A DNA stretch of 14,014 bases from positions 1 to 14,014 of the forward strand of contig JBMSHD010000056.1 in NCBI GenBank assembly GCA_049416425.1. The letters are read 5' to 3'. The stretch's first letter is position 1. The number at the start of each line of letters is the position of its first letter. The stretch is from JBMSHD01 sp049416425 (lineage in GTDB: Bacteria; Pseudomonadota; Gammaproteobacteria; Francisellales; Francisellaceae). This document shows, in pieces, positions 1 through 7,357 of the stretch. The position numbers and the translations under genes were made by a program. The notes under the pieces were generated by a model. It had not been told where the DNA came from, searched no databases, and saw nothing but the letters and a program-made list of their open reading frames with translations.

Positions 1-1
1 A

Positions 2-73
2 AATTGGAAGATATTTCGCCATGAAAAAAAGGAAGTTATTTTGCGCGCGTTCCAATATCTAATCTTAAGTTAA
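2..73 (+). CDS. 3' end of an unidentified upstream gene (partial)
   Basis: Frame 2 is open from the window edge to a TAA at 71-73 and encodes about 23 residues rich in charged and hydrophobic positions (ending FQYLILS). That composition is compatible with the C-terminus of a real protein whose body lies outside the window. Two other frames also end here: a TGA at 22-24 and a TAA at 60-62, the latter closing a 13-codon ORF that starts with ATG at 21. The choice of frame is therefore not secure. If correct, the gene stops 13 bp before the methyltransferase start and could be cotranscribed with it. No function can be assigned. Confidence 0.3.
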   Translation, partial: NWKIFRHEKKEVILRAFQYLILS

Positions 74-86
74 AAGGAATAGCTAA

Positions 87-968
87 ATGACCACATTATC
101 GCATCAGCATTTTACCAGCTATGACAAGGCGTTGCGTGAAATTGAAAACCGAATCGGTGATACTAAAAATCTCTTAGAGTTGCTGGAGCGATTAAAAGGC
201 GCCAAACTCGGAAGATACCTGATTGAAAACAGAGGTATCAACGCCTTCTGGACTGATGTAGTGGTCAATTTTCCGCTTATGAGTCAAGCGCAAAAAGAGA
301 TATTGAATCTGACGGATTATGATATCGAGATGTTGACACATTTGCCAACACTGTGCGCAACCCAAGAGCGTTTTGGTATTTTTAAACAAGAAATTGCCAA
401 GCTGTTGATGGGTAATAACACAATATTGGTGGCGCCCTCGGGGCTTTTGCCTGAGATTGTTTCTCAGGATTTTAGCGATAAGACCGTGCATATCACCGCC
501 TGTGACATCGATGCTGAGACTCAGACTCTGCTTAAAAAGCGGCTTCAGGCCACGCCATTGGAGAGCTATGTTGATTATTGTTGTGAGGATATCTTCTGTT
601 TTGATCGGGCAAACCGTTATGATCTTGTCGTTAGCAATGGCTTAAATATCTATATCGCCGATAGTGATAGACTCAAAACCTTATTTGCAATATTCTACTC
701 AGCACTTCGCTCGAAAGGGGTGATGATAACGAGTTTTCTGACGCATCCTATCGGACATCCGCAATCACCCTGGCAGATGGATAAAATCGATCAAAATAAG
801 CTTTTAGAGCAAAAGCGCATCTTTGTCGATATTTTGCAGGCAACCTGGTCACATTTTAGGAGTGAAGCGGAGATGAGAAAGCTGTTGAGTGATATCGGTT
901 TTATCGATATTGAGCTGATCTTGGATAGACGAGGCATGTTTCCAACGATTAAGGCGATAAAGCCATGA
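87..968 (+). CDS. class I SAM-dependent methyltransferase
   Basis: A 293-residue cytosolic protein with the order of motifs of a Rossmann-fold methyltransferase. Residues 1-100 form a helical, probably substrate-recognising N-terminal part. A degenerate glycine motif follows at about 113-122 (ILVAPSGLLP). The acidic end of strand 2 is at 138-142 (ACDID), where D140 or D142 would hold the ribose. The acidic 'CCED' segment is near 165-168, the strand-4 motif DLVVSNGLNIY at 179-189, and the post-motif strand GVMITSF near 211-217. The usual GxGxG is weakly kept, so activity is likely but not certain, and no substrate can be named. An AAGGA box lies upstream of the ATG at 87. Its ATGA stop overlaps the start of the next gene, indicating translational coupling with the GFA-family protein. 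Confidence 0.78.
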   Translation: MTTLSHQHFTSYDKALREIENRIGDTKNLLELLERLKGAKLGRYLIENRGINAFWTDVVVNFPLMSQAQKEILNLTDYDIEMLTHLPTLCATQERFGIFKQEIAKLLMGNNTILVAPSGLLPEIVSQDFSDKTVHITACDIDAETQTLLKKRLQATPLESYVDYCCEDIFCFDRANRYDLVVSNGLNIYIADSDRLKTLFAIFYSALRSKGVMITSFLTHPIGHPQSPWQMDKIDQNKLLEQKRIFVDILQATWSHFRSEAEMRKLLSDIGFIDIELILDRRGMFPTIKAIKP

Positions 969-1372
969 ATGACAACCTAACGGGATCTTGCCTTTGTGAG
1001 CTGGTGAGTTATCAATTTAATCAGCCGGCACTTAAGATGGGGATCTGCCATTGTCGTGATTGTCAAAAATGGACAGGATGCGCGGCGAAGCCTTATCTGG
1101 TTTTCCCTGCCGATGCGATGCAGGTTACAGGAGATGTGAAATTTTATACCAAGTTCTCGGCCAGAGGTAGTCAGGCCAGCCGTGGTTTTTGTGTCAACTG
1201 CGGTGGAGAGGTTTATGCTAAAAGCACGGGTTATCCGGGTATTGTGATTATCTCAGCCGGCACACTCGACAATCCTGAGCTTTTCAAACCATCGGTGGAG
1301 ATTTTCACTGACAGCGCTTGCCACTGGAGTCTATTTCTTGGTGATACCGACAAGTTTTTGGCTTATCCTTAA
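965..1372 (+). CDS. GFA / CENP-V family zinc-binding protein
   Basis: A 135-residue protein carrying the complete cysteine set of the glutathione-dependent formaldehyde-activating (GFA) fold: C9 and C11 (GSCLCE), C28, C30 and C33 (CHCRDC), and C76 and C79 (CVNC). In characterised family members these seven cysteines bind two zinc ions, and Gfa-type proteins bind or condense glutathione adducts. Many homologues have other or unknown substrates, so a formaldehyde role should not be assumed. The C-terminal part (SACHWSLF near 117-124) is also typical of the family. Its start codon overlaps the stop of the methyltransferase gene (ATGA, 965-968), so the two are almost certainly cotranscribed. No separate ribosome binding site is needed with this overlap. 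Confidence 0.85.
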   Translation: MNDNLTGSCLCELVSYQFNQPALKMGICHCRDCQKWTGCAAKPYLVFPADAMQVTGDVKFYTKFSARGSQASRGFCVNCGGEVYAKSTGYPGIVIISAGTLDNPELFKPSVEIFTDSACHWSLFLGDTDKFLAYP

Positions 1373-1793
1373 ATTAATTTTACGCCATGGGATTGGTTAG
1401 AGGGAAATAACTCATTTGCAACGATTATGAAATTAAAGGAGATCATTAAGGAATCTGCGCAAAATAATTTCCCGTAGATAACCACTGTGAAATCTAGTTT
1501 CTCGTCATTACCGCGACAGGCGGTAATCTACGTGGTCAGTGTAACATTGGCAATACTACTGACGGCATTTGCCTAAGCACATACGATTTTTGCCGCGCTT
1601 AGGATAATCACCAAGCGATGATGACGATTGTTGCATCTGACCAATTTTTGCGCATATAAGGCAATTTATTTCAGACACGTTCCCATAAGATTGATGCACT
1701 AACTGATATGATCATGCTCGAGTGCAACTCAATACAGGATATTTATGAAGATAGAGTCAAAGAAGAGGTCGAAATAATGGACAAAGTAAAAGT
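1373..1793. other. gene-poor interval with a dyad and a possible coding relic
   Basis: This 421-bp interval has no convincing gene. It contains a perfect 8-bp hairpin near 1507-1527, bracketed by CGTAGAT (1473-1479) and its complement ATCTACG (1526-1532). That pattern resembles a dispersed intergenic palindrome. From about 1708 to 1812 on the plus strand a short open frame (MIMLECNSIQ..., 34 codons, stop overlapping the end of the PadR gene) is helical and acidic. It could be the tail of a decayed gene, but it has no clear start signal and is not called as a gene. Confidence 0.4.
1507..1527. repeat. perfect 8-bp stem-loop
   Basis: ATTACCGC (1507-1514) and GCGGTAAT (1520-1527) pair perfectly around the loop GACAG. 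There is no following T run on either strand, so it is more like a dispersed palindromic repeat than an intrinsic terminator. An outer pair, CGTAGAT/ATCTACG, could extend it into a larger cruciform. Confidence 0.6.
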
Positions 1794-2339
1794 TCAATCA
1801 TCATTCAGTTGATTTAAATAAGTTTGACACCATTGTAGCTGCGCTTCCAGCACTCTTTGGCTGTAGTCATAGACCATCTGCAAATAGGGTTGATCGGCTC
1901 TGTCGGCATGATCCGTTTTGACATGCTCGATGATTATTTTCAGTGTTTGCTGTTTTTCTAACAATTGAATGTGATAACGATCCAGATGGTTTATCAGCTC
2001 TTTTTTATCCAGCTCATGAGCCCCTGATATTTTAAGCAGCAATTCATTACGTTCTTTGCCGGTGATCACCGGTTGAGTCAGCCAGTCATGAAGATATTCT
2101 CTACCGGCTTGCGTGATTGAATAAATTCGACTCTGACGTTTCCCACTTGTCTCATCAATCTTTGAGGTCACCAGAGCTTTTTCTTGTAATTGTTTTAAAA
2201 TGGGATAGATTTGGGCATTGGCTTCTGACCAGTAAAAAGGGGCGACTTTATCAAATACTGCCTTGATTCCATAGCCAGAGAGCTCTCGCTTGGCCAGCAT
2301 GATCAGTACCGCAAATTGAGAGTTATTCTGTCTTGCCAT
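1794..2339 (-). CDS. PadR-family transcriptional regulator
   Basis: A 181-residue protein with the two-domain PadR architecture. The N-terminal winged helix spans about residues 1-90: LSGYGIKAVFDK is the conserved first-helix region, ANAQIYPILKQLQEKALV the recognition helix, and SGKRQSRIYSITQAGREYL the wing. The C-terminal part, about residues 95-180, is a long helical, charged dimerisation region of the Vir_act_alpha_C type. Such proteins are mostly ligand-responsive repressors of nearby detoxification or efflux genes. Here the gene is divergent from a Bcr/CflA-type exporter, with 143 bp between the start codons, so control of that pump and of itself is the obvious inference. The ATG at 2339 is preceded by AAGGA at good spacing. 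The inducer is unknown. Confidence 0.9.
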   Translation of the reverse strand: MARQNNSQFAVLIMLAKRELSGYGIKAVFDKVAPFYWSEANAQIYPILKQLQEKALVTSKIDETSGKRQSRIYSITQAGREYLHDWLTQPVITGKERNELLLKISGAHELDKKELINHLDRYHIQLLEKQQTLKIIIEHVKTDHADRADQPYLQMVYDYSQRVLEAQLQWCQTYLNQLNDD

Positions 2340-2368
2340 GGTGTTTAATCCTTGATGCTTATGTGCTT

Positions 2369-2396
2369 ATTTTAACGTGTCTCACAATATTTACAA
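2369..2396 (-). promoter_or_regulatory. candidate sigma-70 promoter of the padR-like gene
   Basis: On the minus strand, TTGTAA (complement of 2391-2396) is followed after 16 bp by TAAAAT (complement of 2369-2374). This lies about 30 bp upstream of the ATG at 2339. It was read by eye from consensus similarity only. Confidence 0.4.
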
Positions 2397-2399
2397 CCA

Positions 2400-2458
2400 G
2401 TATTTAATACCGATATTGATTATATATAAATAATCCTTATAATGGTGTTTTATCAATA
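2400..2458. promoter_or_regulatory. candidate promoter of the MFS gene with operator-like dyads
   Basis: A near-consensus sigma-70 promoter reads TTGATT (2416-2421), 16 bp, TATAAT (2438-2443) on the plus strand, upstream of the exporter start at 2483. Two dyads surround it. One is GTATT-T-AATAC (2400-2410), just upstream of the -35. The other is TATTGAT (2414-2420) paired with ATCAATA (2452-2458), which straddles the whole promoter. Either could be the PadR-type operator; binding itself is inference. Confidence 0.45.
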
Positions 2459-2482
2459 GACAATAAAGAGGTTGACGATTTT

Positions 2483-3679
2483 ATGAATTCATCATCCAGT
2501 CAAGCGACTAAAATGCCAGTCAAATCACTTATTTTTGTGCTTGGAGTCTGTATCATTCCCCCCTTTGCCAATGATGTTTTCATTCCATCTCTGGCACAGA
2601 TGTCAGCGGTTTTTCATAGCTCTCATATCAGTCTGCTGATGACCGTGTTCTTGTTGGCGATGGCAGGCTCTCAGCTGTTATACGGTCCCCTTCTGGATCG
2701 ATTTGGGCGAAAGCCGGTACTGTTAACAGGCTTGGTTATCTACACCATCGCCAGTCTGATGATTTTATTCTCTGCAAATTTTAGCATGTTGATTACCGCC
2801 AGAATTTTTCAGGGCATCGGTGCCTGCTCAAGCGTGGTATCGGCAATGGCCATTGCCAGGGATTTTTATCATGGCGATGACTTGATCTCAGTGATGGGGC
2901 TGTTGATGGCGATTATTGGCATATGCCCGGCTATTGCTCCCTCATTTGGCGGGTTGCTGGCACATTTTGCCGGTTGGCGAGGGGCTTTTATATTTCTGCT
3001 GTTACTCGGTATCATCTATATCGTTATTATCGGTTTTGTTTTTCGTGAGAGCCAAGCAGAGAAAAACCATCATGCGCTGCATTTCAACAAACTGATTGAG
3101 AACTATATTCGCTTGCTTCAAGATCGATCCTATCGCTATTTCGTGTTAACGAGTGCCTGCTCTTATGGTATTTTATTTGCCTACGGTGCGGCAAGCAGTT
3201 TGATCATTATCAGACAGTTCCAATTTAGCTCTGTTGCCTATGGTTTCTTGTTTGCGGCAAATGCATTGATTATTTTTCTTGTTTCTGCCTTGTCATCCAG
3301 GATTATTAAACGTATTGGACTGACAAAAATGATGATAAGCGGTGCCATTTTGACCTTGATAGGAACAGTCGCGACACTGATCATAAACCTATTAGTCATT
3401 AGCGATGTCTTTACCCTGATGCTGCCGATGTCGATTACAACCATGGGTTTTGCCGCCATTCGTCCGACGGCCTCAGCGGGTTGTATGCATGTGGCGCCAA
3501 AACAGATAGCCGGATCTGCTGCGGCGATGTTTAACTTCATGTCGTTTACCGGTGGCGCTATTTCAACGGCTGTTGTATCGATGTTGCCCGTTAACATAGT
3601 AAATTTCAGCATTTTGGTGGTGATACTGGCTTCATTGGCGGTTATTTTTTCCTGTAGAAATAAAAGGCTTAACCTTTAA
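2483..3679 (+). CDS. Bcr/CflA-type MFS drug efflux transporter
   Basis: A 398-residue integral inner-membrane protein with about 12 hydrophobic segments, the usual size for a drug:H+ antiporter of the 12-TM major facilitator group. After TM1-TM2 it carries the MFS signature loop G68-P-L-L-D72-R73-F-G75-R76-K77, with the conserved Asp and Arg/Lys. The second half begins near residue 200 after a charged loop. The opening segment (PPFANDVFIPSLAQM) matches the Bcr/CflA subgroup, which exports antibiotics such as bicyclomycin or chloramphenicol, but the actual substrate cannot be read from sequence. The ATG at 2483 follows an AAGAGG box. It is transcribed away from the PadR-like regulator, which probably represses it. 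A weak hairpin follows the stop. Confidence 0.88.
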   Translation: MNSSSSQATKMPVKSLIFVLGVCIIPPFANDVFIPSLAQMSAVFHSSHISLLMTVFLLAMAGSQLLYGPLLDRFGRKPVLLTGLVIYTIASLMILFSANFSMLITARIFQGIGACSSVVSAMAIARDFYHGDDLISVMGLLMAIIGICPAIAPSFGGLLAHFAGWRGAFIFLLLLGIIYIVIIGFVFRESQAEKNHHALHFNKLIENYIRLLQDRSYRYFVLTSACSYGILFAYGAASSLIIIRQFQFSSVAYGFLFAANALIIFLVSALSSRIIKRIGLTKMMISGAILTLIGTVATLIINLLVISDVFTLMLPMSITTMGFAAIRPTASAGCMHVAPKQIAGSAAAMFNFMSFTGGAISTAVVSMLPVNIVNFSILVVILASLAVIFSCRNKRLNL

Positions 3680-3691
3680 AAACCATTCTAT

Positions 3692-3721
3692 CCAAACTGT
3701 CAATATAGTTTTGGCTCTTTT
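3692..3721 (+). terminator. weak terminator-like hairpin after the MFS gene
   Basis: CCAAACT (3692-3698) pairs with AGTTTTGG (3707-3714) with one bulged T, followed by CTCTTTT. The stem is AT-rich and short, so termination is only possible, not clear. It also overlaps the IS3 relic. Confidence 0.3.
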
Positions 3722-3835
3722 GTCATCACATTATGCTTGTTGGCGCACTGCACCAATGTCAGATCATCTCTATAATGCCTCCAAGACAATCTTTGTCTTG
3801 AACTCTGTTGAGTAATTTGTGCGTTTCTTGATCAT
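3700..3835 (-). pseudogene. IS3-family transposase OrfA relic
   Basis: Read on the minus strand from the ATG at 3835, the sequence begins MIKK and continues NYSTEFKTKIVLEAL, then hits a stop. In a shifted frame it continues RDDLTLVQCANKHNV to a stop at 3700. This two-part match follows the N-terminal helix-turn-helix of IS3-family OrfA proteins (R-x-Y-S-x-E-F-K-x-K-V-x-L-E-A-L, then x-L-x-x-L-A-x-K-Y-x-V). It is therefore an N-terminal fragment with at least one frameshift. OrfB and both inverted ends were not seen. It lies just upstream of the desaturase and marks old mobile-element activity there. Confidence 0.55.
3782..3800. repeat. perfect 8-bp stem-loop
   Basis: CAAGACAA (3782-3789) and TTGTCTTG (3793-3800) pair across the loop TCT. 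It lies inside the OrfA relic, and there is no T run on either side, so no regulatory role is claimed. Confidence 0.45.
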
Positions 3836-3869
3836 CTTAAACCATTTTTCATTTTGTCTTCAATAGAAT

Positions 3870-3883
3870 ATAGGAAATCCTAT
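3870..3883. promoter_or_regulatory. palindrome upstream of the desaturase promoter
   Basis: ATAGGA-AA-TCCTAT is a perfect two-fold symmetric site with 6-bp arms, about 63 bp upstream of the proposed -35 of the desaturase gene. It has the form of a dimeric repressor site. No regulator is known for it, so this is a candidate only. Confidence 0.3.
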
Positions 3884-3945
3884 TCAATTCATACTGTTTT
3901 AATTTCTTGGAGTATTATAGTGGCCTGGCCTCTATACCCTTTTGA

Positions 3946-3974
3946 TTGGAGTTTGTTAGAATATAAATTATAAT
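3946..3974 (+). promoter_or_regulatory. candidate promoter of the desaturase
   Basis: A perfect -10 hexamer, TATAAT (3969-3974), is preceded at 17 bp by the weak -35 TTGGAG (3946-3951). An alternative -35, TTGATT (3942-3947), would give 21-bp spacing. The start codon lies 40 bp downstream of the -10. Confidence 0.4.
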
Positions 3975-4013
3975 GAATGAATATAAAGTGATTAAAGTGG
4001 AGCGTATTAATTG

Positions 4014-5057
4014 ATGTCAACAGATGTCCATTATATAGTAAAAAAATATAGCGCTCCCAAAAAATATCGGCGTTTTTTTGAATTGATTATAACGATAGGA
4101 GGCTGCATTGGCTTAATTATAGGAGCGTGGATGGTTTTTGCTTTTTACCCGTATTATGCCATGGGATTTATTATCCCCTTGAGTCTCTCTTTTGTGCGTT
4201 GCTTCATCATTCAACATGATTGCAGTCATGGCTCATTGTTTACAATAAATGCTATGAACCGTTGGTTAGGGCGATGTATTAGTATTATTACATTTACACC
4301 ATTTACATTTTGGCGTCACAATCATTTGATTCATCATAGAACATCATCTAACCTAGATCAAAGGGGAACTGGTGATATACGGATGTTGACGACGGATGAA
4401 TATATTCAAGAAAAATGGTTTGGGAAATTAACATACCGTTTGTCAAGAAATCCATTTGTACTGTTCCTGTTGCTTGCTCCATTGTACTTTTTAGTCATAA
4501 TGAGATTTAATTTCAGTTATTACTACCGTTTACCGGGATATACAGATGTCCATAGAAATAGCATTTATTTGACAGACTTAACTTTGATTATATTTTATGT
4601 AGCATTGGGGCTGACATTGAGTTTCTATTTTATTTTATTGATTCTTTTGCCTGCATTTTTACTTGCGGCCATCATGGGAGTATGGTTTTTCTATGTACAG
4701 CATAGTTTTCCAAATTCATATTTTGCCAGACAAGAAAAATGGGATTATAAAAAAGCAGCATTAGAAGGTTCTTCTTACTATAAATTACCTTGTATTTTAG
4801 AATGGCTGACTGGGTATATTGGATATCATCACATTCACCATTTATGCCCTAAGATACCATTCTATCGTTTAAGAGAAACATTTATTTACAATGAAGCATT
4901 TCAGTCAGCTACAGCATATGGATTGAAGGATACGATTATGCTTTCAAAGCTCGTTTTATATGATGAAATGAAAATGCAATTTATTTCATGGCATACATTT
5001 TATGCCAATAAAAAAAATAAGTTATCCGGCAACAATAAACCGAAGAGTAAAAATTAG
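4014..5057 (+). CDS. membrane fatty acid desaturase
   Basis: A 347-residue integral membrane di-iron enzyme with all three histidine boxes of the acyl-lipid/acyl-CoA desaturase superfamily: HDCSH (about 68-72), HNHLIHH (about 102-108) and HHIHH (about 272-276), plus the QH near 229-230. Hydrophobic segments lie near 22-62, 150-165 and 190-228, placing the boxes on the cytoplasmic face. Family enzymes use O2 and electrons to introduce a double bond in membrane fatty acids; regiospecificity cannot be read here. GGAG at 3999-4002 serves either TTG at 4011 (348 residues) or ATG at 4014, and ATG was preferred. The gene is visibly more AT-rich than hemF or Hsp70 and sits between two transposase relics, which suggests acquisition by transfer. 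Confidence 0.85.
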   Translation: MSTDVHYIVKKYSAPKKYRRFFELIITIGGCIGLIIGAWMVFAFYPYYAMGFIIPLSLSFVRCFIIQHDCSHGSLFTINAMNRWLGRCISIITFTPFTFWRHNHLIHHRTSSNLDQRGTGDIRMLTTDEYIQEKWFGKLTYRLSRNPFVLFLLLAPLYFLVIMRFNFSYYYRLPGYTDVHRNSIYLTDLTLIIFYVALGLTLSFYFILLILLPAFLLAAIMGVWFFYVQHSFPNSYFARQEKWDYKKAALEGSSYYKLPCILEWLTGYIGYHHIHHLCPKIPFYRLRETFIYNEAFQSATAYGLKDTIMLSKLVLYDEMKMQFISWHTFYANKKNKLSGNNKPKSKN

Positions 5058-5096
5058 CCTTTACAACATAAACATCTGTCCATAGATCTGTATTTC

Positions 5097-5333
5097 TCAT
5101 GTCTTACCATAGAAGCGAGTCTCGGATACGTCAATATGCAGAAGATGGATCAGCTTTCTGTAGACATTGCTGCCCTTACCATTTAAAACAGGAAGAATAA
5201 GCGCCAGAATAATACAGGCAAAAAGACGACCTTTTTTCTGACCTCTTGAATAAAAGGCTTGCAATGAGGTGAGTATTGGCGTTAGAGTATCCATGGATAA
5301 GCCGACCTGTGTTTTTGTTTTCAGCGTTATCAT
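5097..5333 (-). pseudogene. truncated IS4-like transposase (N-terminal fragment)
   Basis: A 78-codon reading frame whose body, from the internal Met at residue 14, matches the N-terminal region of IS4-type DDE transposases as I know them: a MDTLTPILTSLQAFYSRGQ helix, then KGRLFACIILALILP, then a leucine-rich segment ending HIDVSETRFY. It stops at about residue 75, where intact proteins would continue into the DDE catalytic domain, so no catalytic residue is present and it cannot transpose. The break lies about 40 bp downstream of the desaturase stop, as if the IS had been cut by whatever brought that gene in. The more likely original start is the ATG at 5294, preceded by an inverted repeat (separate entry). 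Confidence 0.6.
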
Positions 5334-5363
5334 AACGTAAAATTATGGGAATATCGGCTTATC
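5296..5363. promoter_or_regulatory. 10-bp inverted repeat covering the transposase start region
   Basis: GATAAGCCGA (5296-5305) and TCGGCTTATC (5354-5363) are perfectly complementary and 48 bp apart. On the transposase strand the downstream arm ends 1 nt before the likely ATG (5294), occupying the Shine-Dalgarno position. A transcript entering from outside the IS would fold this arm into a stem. In IS10 and IS200, comparable structures block translation of read-through transcripts; applying that here is inference. Confidence 0.45.
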
Positions 5364-5417
5364 TCACAAAATTTAGCAAAAATCGGGAAAGTTCAGTTTA
5401 ATCGCTTAGATATTGAG

Positions 5418-6311
5418 TTATTGACCTGTGTATTTTACCTCAACGGATGAGTCATATTGAACTTTTGCCGCTTTGTTGAGCATTTCTAAATTTTGACTAG
5501 ATGGATGATTTCCTAAGGAGTAATACATTATGCCGTTATATCCACCATCTTTCGTGTTTTGTGCTTCGGTTGTCACATCTGTTGCAATACCATAATCCAT
5601 TCCGGCCAATAGCTGATTTTTACCTAGTCCGTAGGTCACATAATTTTGCAATATACTATCTACATAAACATCACCATAACTCATTTCCCAGCCATAATTA
5701 AGCAGGTCGGCCAGTTTTATGTTTTTATAGGATGATGTAAAAACATTATTGTCATTCCATAAGGCTTTGCTAACGATTTTACCATGAAATCCAGGATTAT
5801 TTTTTAAATCATTAACCACCATAATCATAGAGTAGGAGTTGCCTGGACACGTGCTATATTCATCATCAATATCAATGCCATCTAAATGATATTTATTCAC
5901 CATATCAACGATACTATTTGCGAATGTTGCTGCTGAGTCTTCATCTGTGAAACAAGACCATCCAGCATATTGATGATCACCAACTATGCTTGCAAGAACT
6001 TTAATCCCGTTTTTATGCAATAAATCAATAGATGTCTGATCATTTAGCATTTTTTGTGCGCCGGGTTTTATCTGTAAAATAGCATCATTTGGGTTTTTCC
6101 CATCCGTGCCATTTGAGTTATAAATGTCTACCTCATGCAATACAGCCATGTCAAAATACGGGTTGCAACTACTGCCGTCACAGAGTTGATAGTTTAGAAC
6201 ATCAGATAAGGGAATATCTTTATCTGTTGATATATAGGTGACATTCATAGCTTGTGAGTTACTCATAATGAAGATAAATGCTAAGCCAATTAAATGTTTT
6301 TTAAACATCAT
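5418..6311 (-). CDS. secreted EndoH-like GH18 endo-beta-N-acetylglucosaminidase
   Basis: A 297-residue exported glycosidase. Residues 1-21 (MMFKKHLIGLAFIFIMSNSQA) form a signal peptide with probable cleavage after SQA. The GH18 catalytic motif DxxDxDxE is complete at 144-151 as DGIDIDDE, with E151 the proton donor and D149 its partner. The DDEYS form after the motif resembles endoglycosidase H and F1 rather than true chitinases, which usually have DWE. EndoH-type enzymes cut between the two core GlcNAc residues of N-linked high-mannose glycans. Length fits a single catalytic barrel without chitin-binding modules. Substrate specificity is inferred only from the motif context. AAGGA (complement of 6315-6319) is better spaced for the second ATG (6308). 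It follows the reductase gene by 29 bp and may be cotranscribed with it. Confidence 0.8.
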   Translation of the reverse strand: MMFKKHLIGLAFIFIMSNSQAMNVTYISTDKDIPLSDVLNYQLCDGSSCNPYFDMAVLHEVDIYNSNGTDGKNPNDAILQIKPGAQKMLNDQTSIDLLHKNGIKVLASIVGDHQYAGWSCFTDEDSAATFANSIVDMVNKYHLDGIDIDDEYSTCPGNSYSMIMVVNDLKNNPGFHGKIVSKALWNDNNVFTSSYKNIKLADLLNYGWEMSYGDVYVDSILQNYVTYGLGKNQLLAGMDYGIATDVTTEAQNTKDGGYNGIMYYSLGNHPSSQNLEMLNKAAKVQYDSSVEVKYTGQ

Positions 6312-6340
6312 TTTTCCTTTTTGCTATTTTGAGGCGTTTT

Positions 6341-7357
6341 TTACCTGGTTGTCATAATAATCTTGCCAATCTGTACATCTGATTGAAGCGCTAATTGAGC
6401 TTCTCTAACGTCATCGAGTTTAAATATTTGACTGACTTTTGGCTTAAATTTCCCCGATGCCAGTCGAGGTAAAATATATGCTTTTGCATCTTCGATGGCC
6501 TGATTGTTTTGTGGCAGTCCCAAGTCTGGATAGCCTGTGAAAAATACCACAGCATGGCTGAGGATGGACAGCCCATTTTTCAGTAGAGATAGAGGCTCAA
6601 TTTGAAATGAAGTGTGATCCATAATGCCATAAAGCACATATTTCCCTCCTGGTGTTAAACACTTAATGCCAAGCGGTATCATAGCGCCTGCTATTGCATC
6701 AAATACAATTTTTACGCCTCTACCAGAGGTAATGCTTGCTATCTTTTCACTTAGGCTATCCTGGCTTGTGAGTATGACATGATCAGCTCCTGCATTTAGA
6801 AGGTCTTGAACCTTATTTGGATTGCGTGTGGTTGCGATTACTGTTGCATCCATATCCTTTGCAATTTCAATGGCGGCAAAACCGACGCCACCAGTTGCCG
6901 CGGTAATTAAAATATAATCATTAGCACAAAGTTGACCAAGGTATTTTAATCCAAAATAGGCCGTTGTATAATTGGTACCAACACAGGCCGCTTCAATATC
7001 AGAAAGGGTATTTGGATATAGCCAGCAGGCATTCGCCGGCACAATAGCCTCTTCACCATATACACCATTTTTCGACTGAGAAAAGGCTGGAATTGTAAAG
7101 ACTTTATCGCCAACGGATACGGATTTTACGTCACGACCAACGGCAATAACTTCGCCTGATGCATCATAACCCAGCTTTGAGGGAAATTCAGCGCTGACAA
7201 TATAATTATCTTCTCTGAGCATTGTCTCGGCACGGTTAAGACCAATCGCATTTATTCTCAGTTTGACCTCGTTTTCACCAGGATTTCCTAATTGGATATC
7301 ATTGATGTGCAATACCTCGGGTCCACCAAATTGATTAAATTGTACTATTTTTGCCAT
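6341..7357 (-). CDS. zinc-independent MDR oxidoreductase (quinone oxidoreductase-like)
   Basis: A 338-residue cytosolic NAD(P)H-dependent reductase of the medium-chain dehydrogenase/reductase family. The GroES-like N-terminal domain covers about residues 1-120, with GYDASGEV at 63-70 where zinc enzymes have GHE, and no cysteine cluster for structural zinc. The Rossmann domain starts near 148 with the cofactor loop AATGGVGFAAI at about 153-163, followed by ATTRNPNK (175-182), which suggests NADPH. This pattern fits zeta-crystallin/quinone oxidoreductase or enoyl reductase types; the substrate is unknown. The start at 7357 has an AGGAG box (complement of 7364-7368) at good spacing. It is first in a probable two-gene unit with the GH18 enzyme and divergent from the phytochelatin-synthase-like gene. 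Confidence 0.85.
   Translation of the reverse strand: MAKIVQFNQFGGPEVLHINDIQLGNPGENEVKLRINAIGLNRAETMLREDNYIVSAEFPSKLGYDASGEVIAVGRDVKSVSVGDKVFTIPAFSQSKNGVYGEEAIVPANACWLYPNTLSDIEAACVGTNYTTAYFGLKYLGQLCANDYILITAATGGVGFAAIEIAKDMDATVIATTRNPNKVQDLLNAGADHVILTSQDSLSEKIASITSGRGVKIVFDAIAGAMIPLGIKCLTPGGKYVLYGIMDHTSFQIEPLSLLKNGLSILSHAVVFFTGYPDLGLPQNNQAIEDAKAYILPRLASGKFKPKVSQIFKLDDVREAQLALQSDVQIGKIIMTTR

Noticed and set aside
192..491. Minus-strand 99-codon frame
   Set aside because: Shadow of the methyltransferase gene, with no protein motif or ribosome binding site.
1708..1812. 34-codon plus-strand ORF ending in the PadR gene
   Set aside because: No ribosome binding site or recognisable family; mentioned only as a possible relic.
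3238..3612. Minus-strand 124-codon frame
   Set aside because: Antisense shadow of the MFS transporter.
3782..3800. Intrinsic terminator
   Set aside because: A good stem but no U tract on either strand; it lies inside the IS3 relic.
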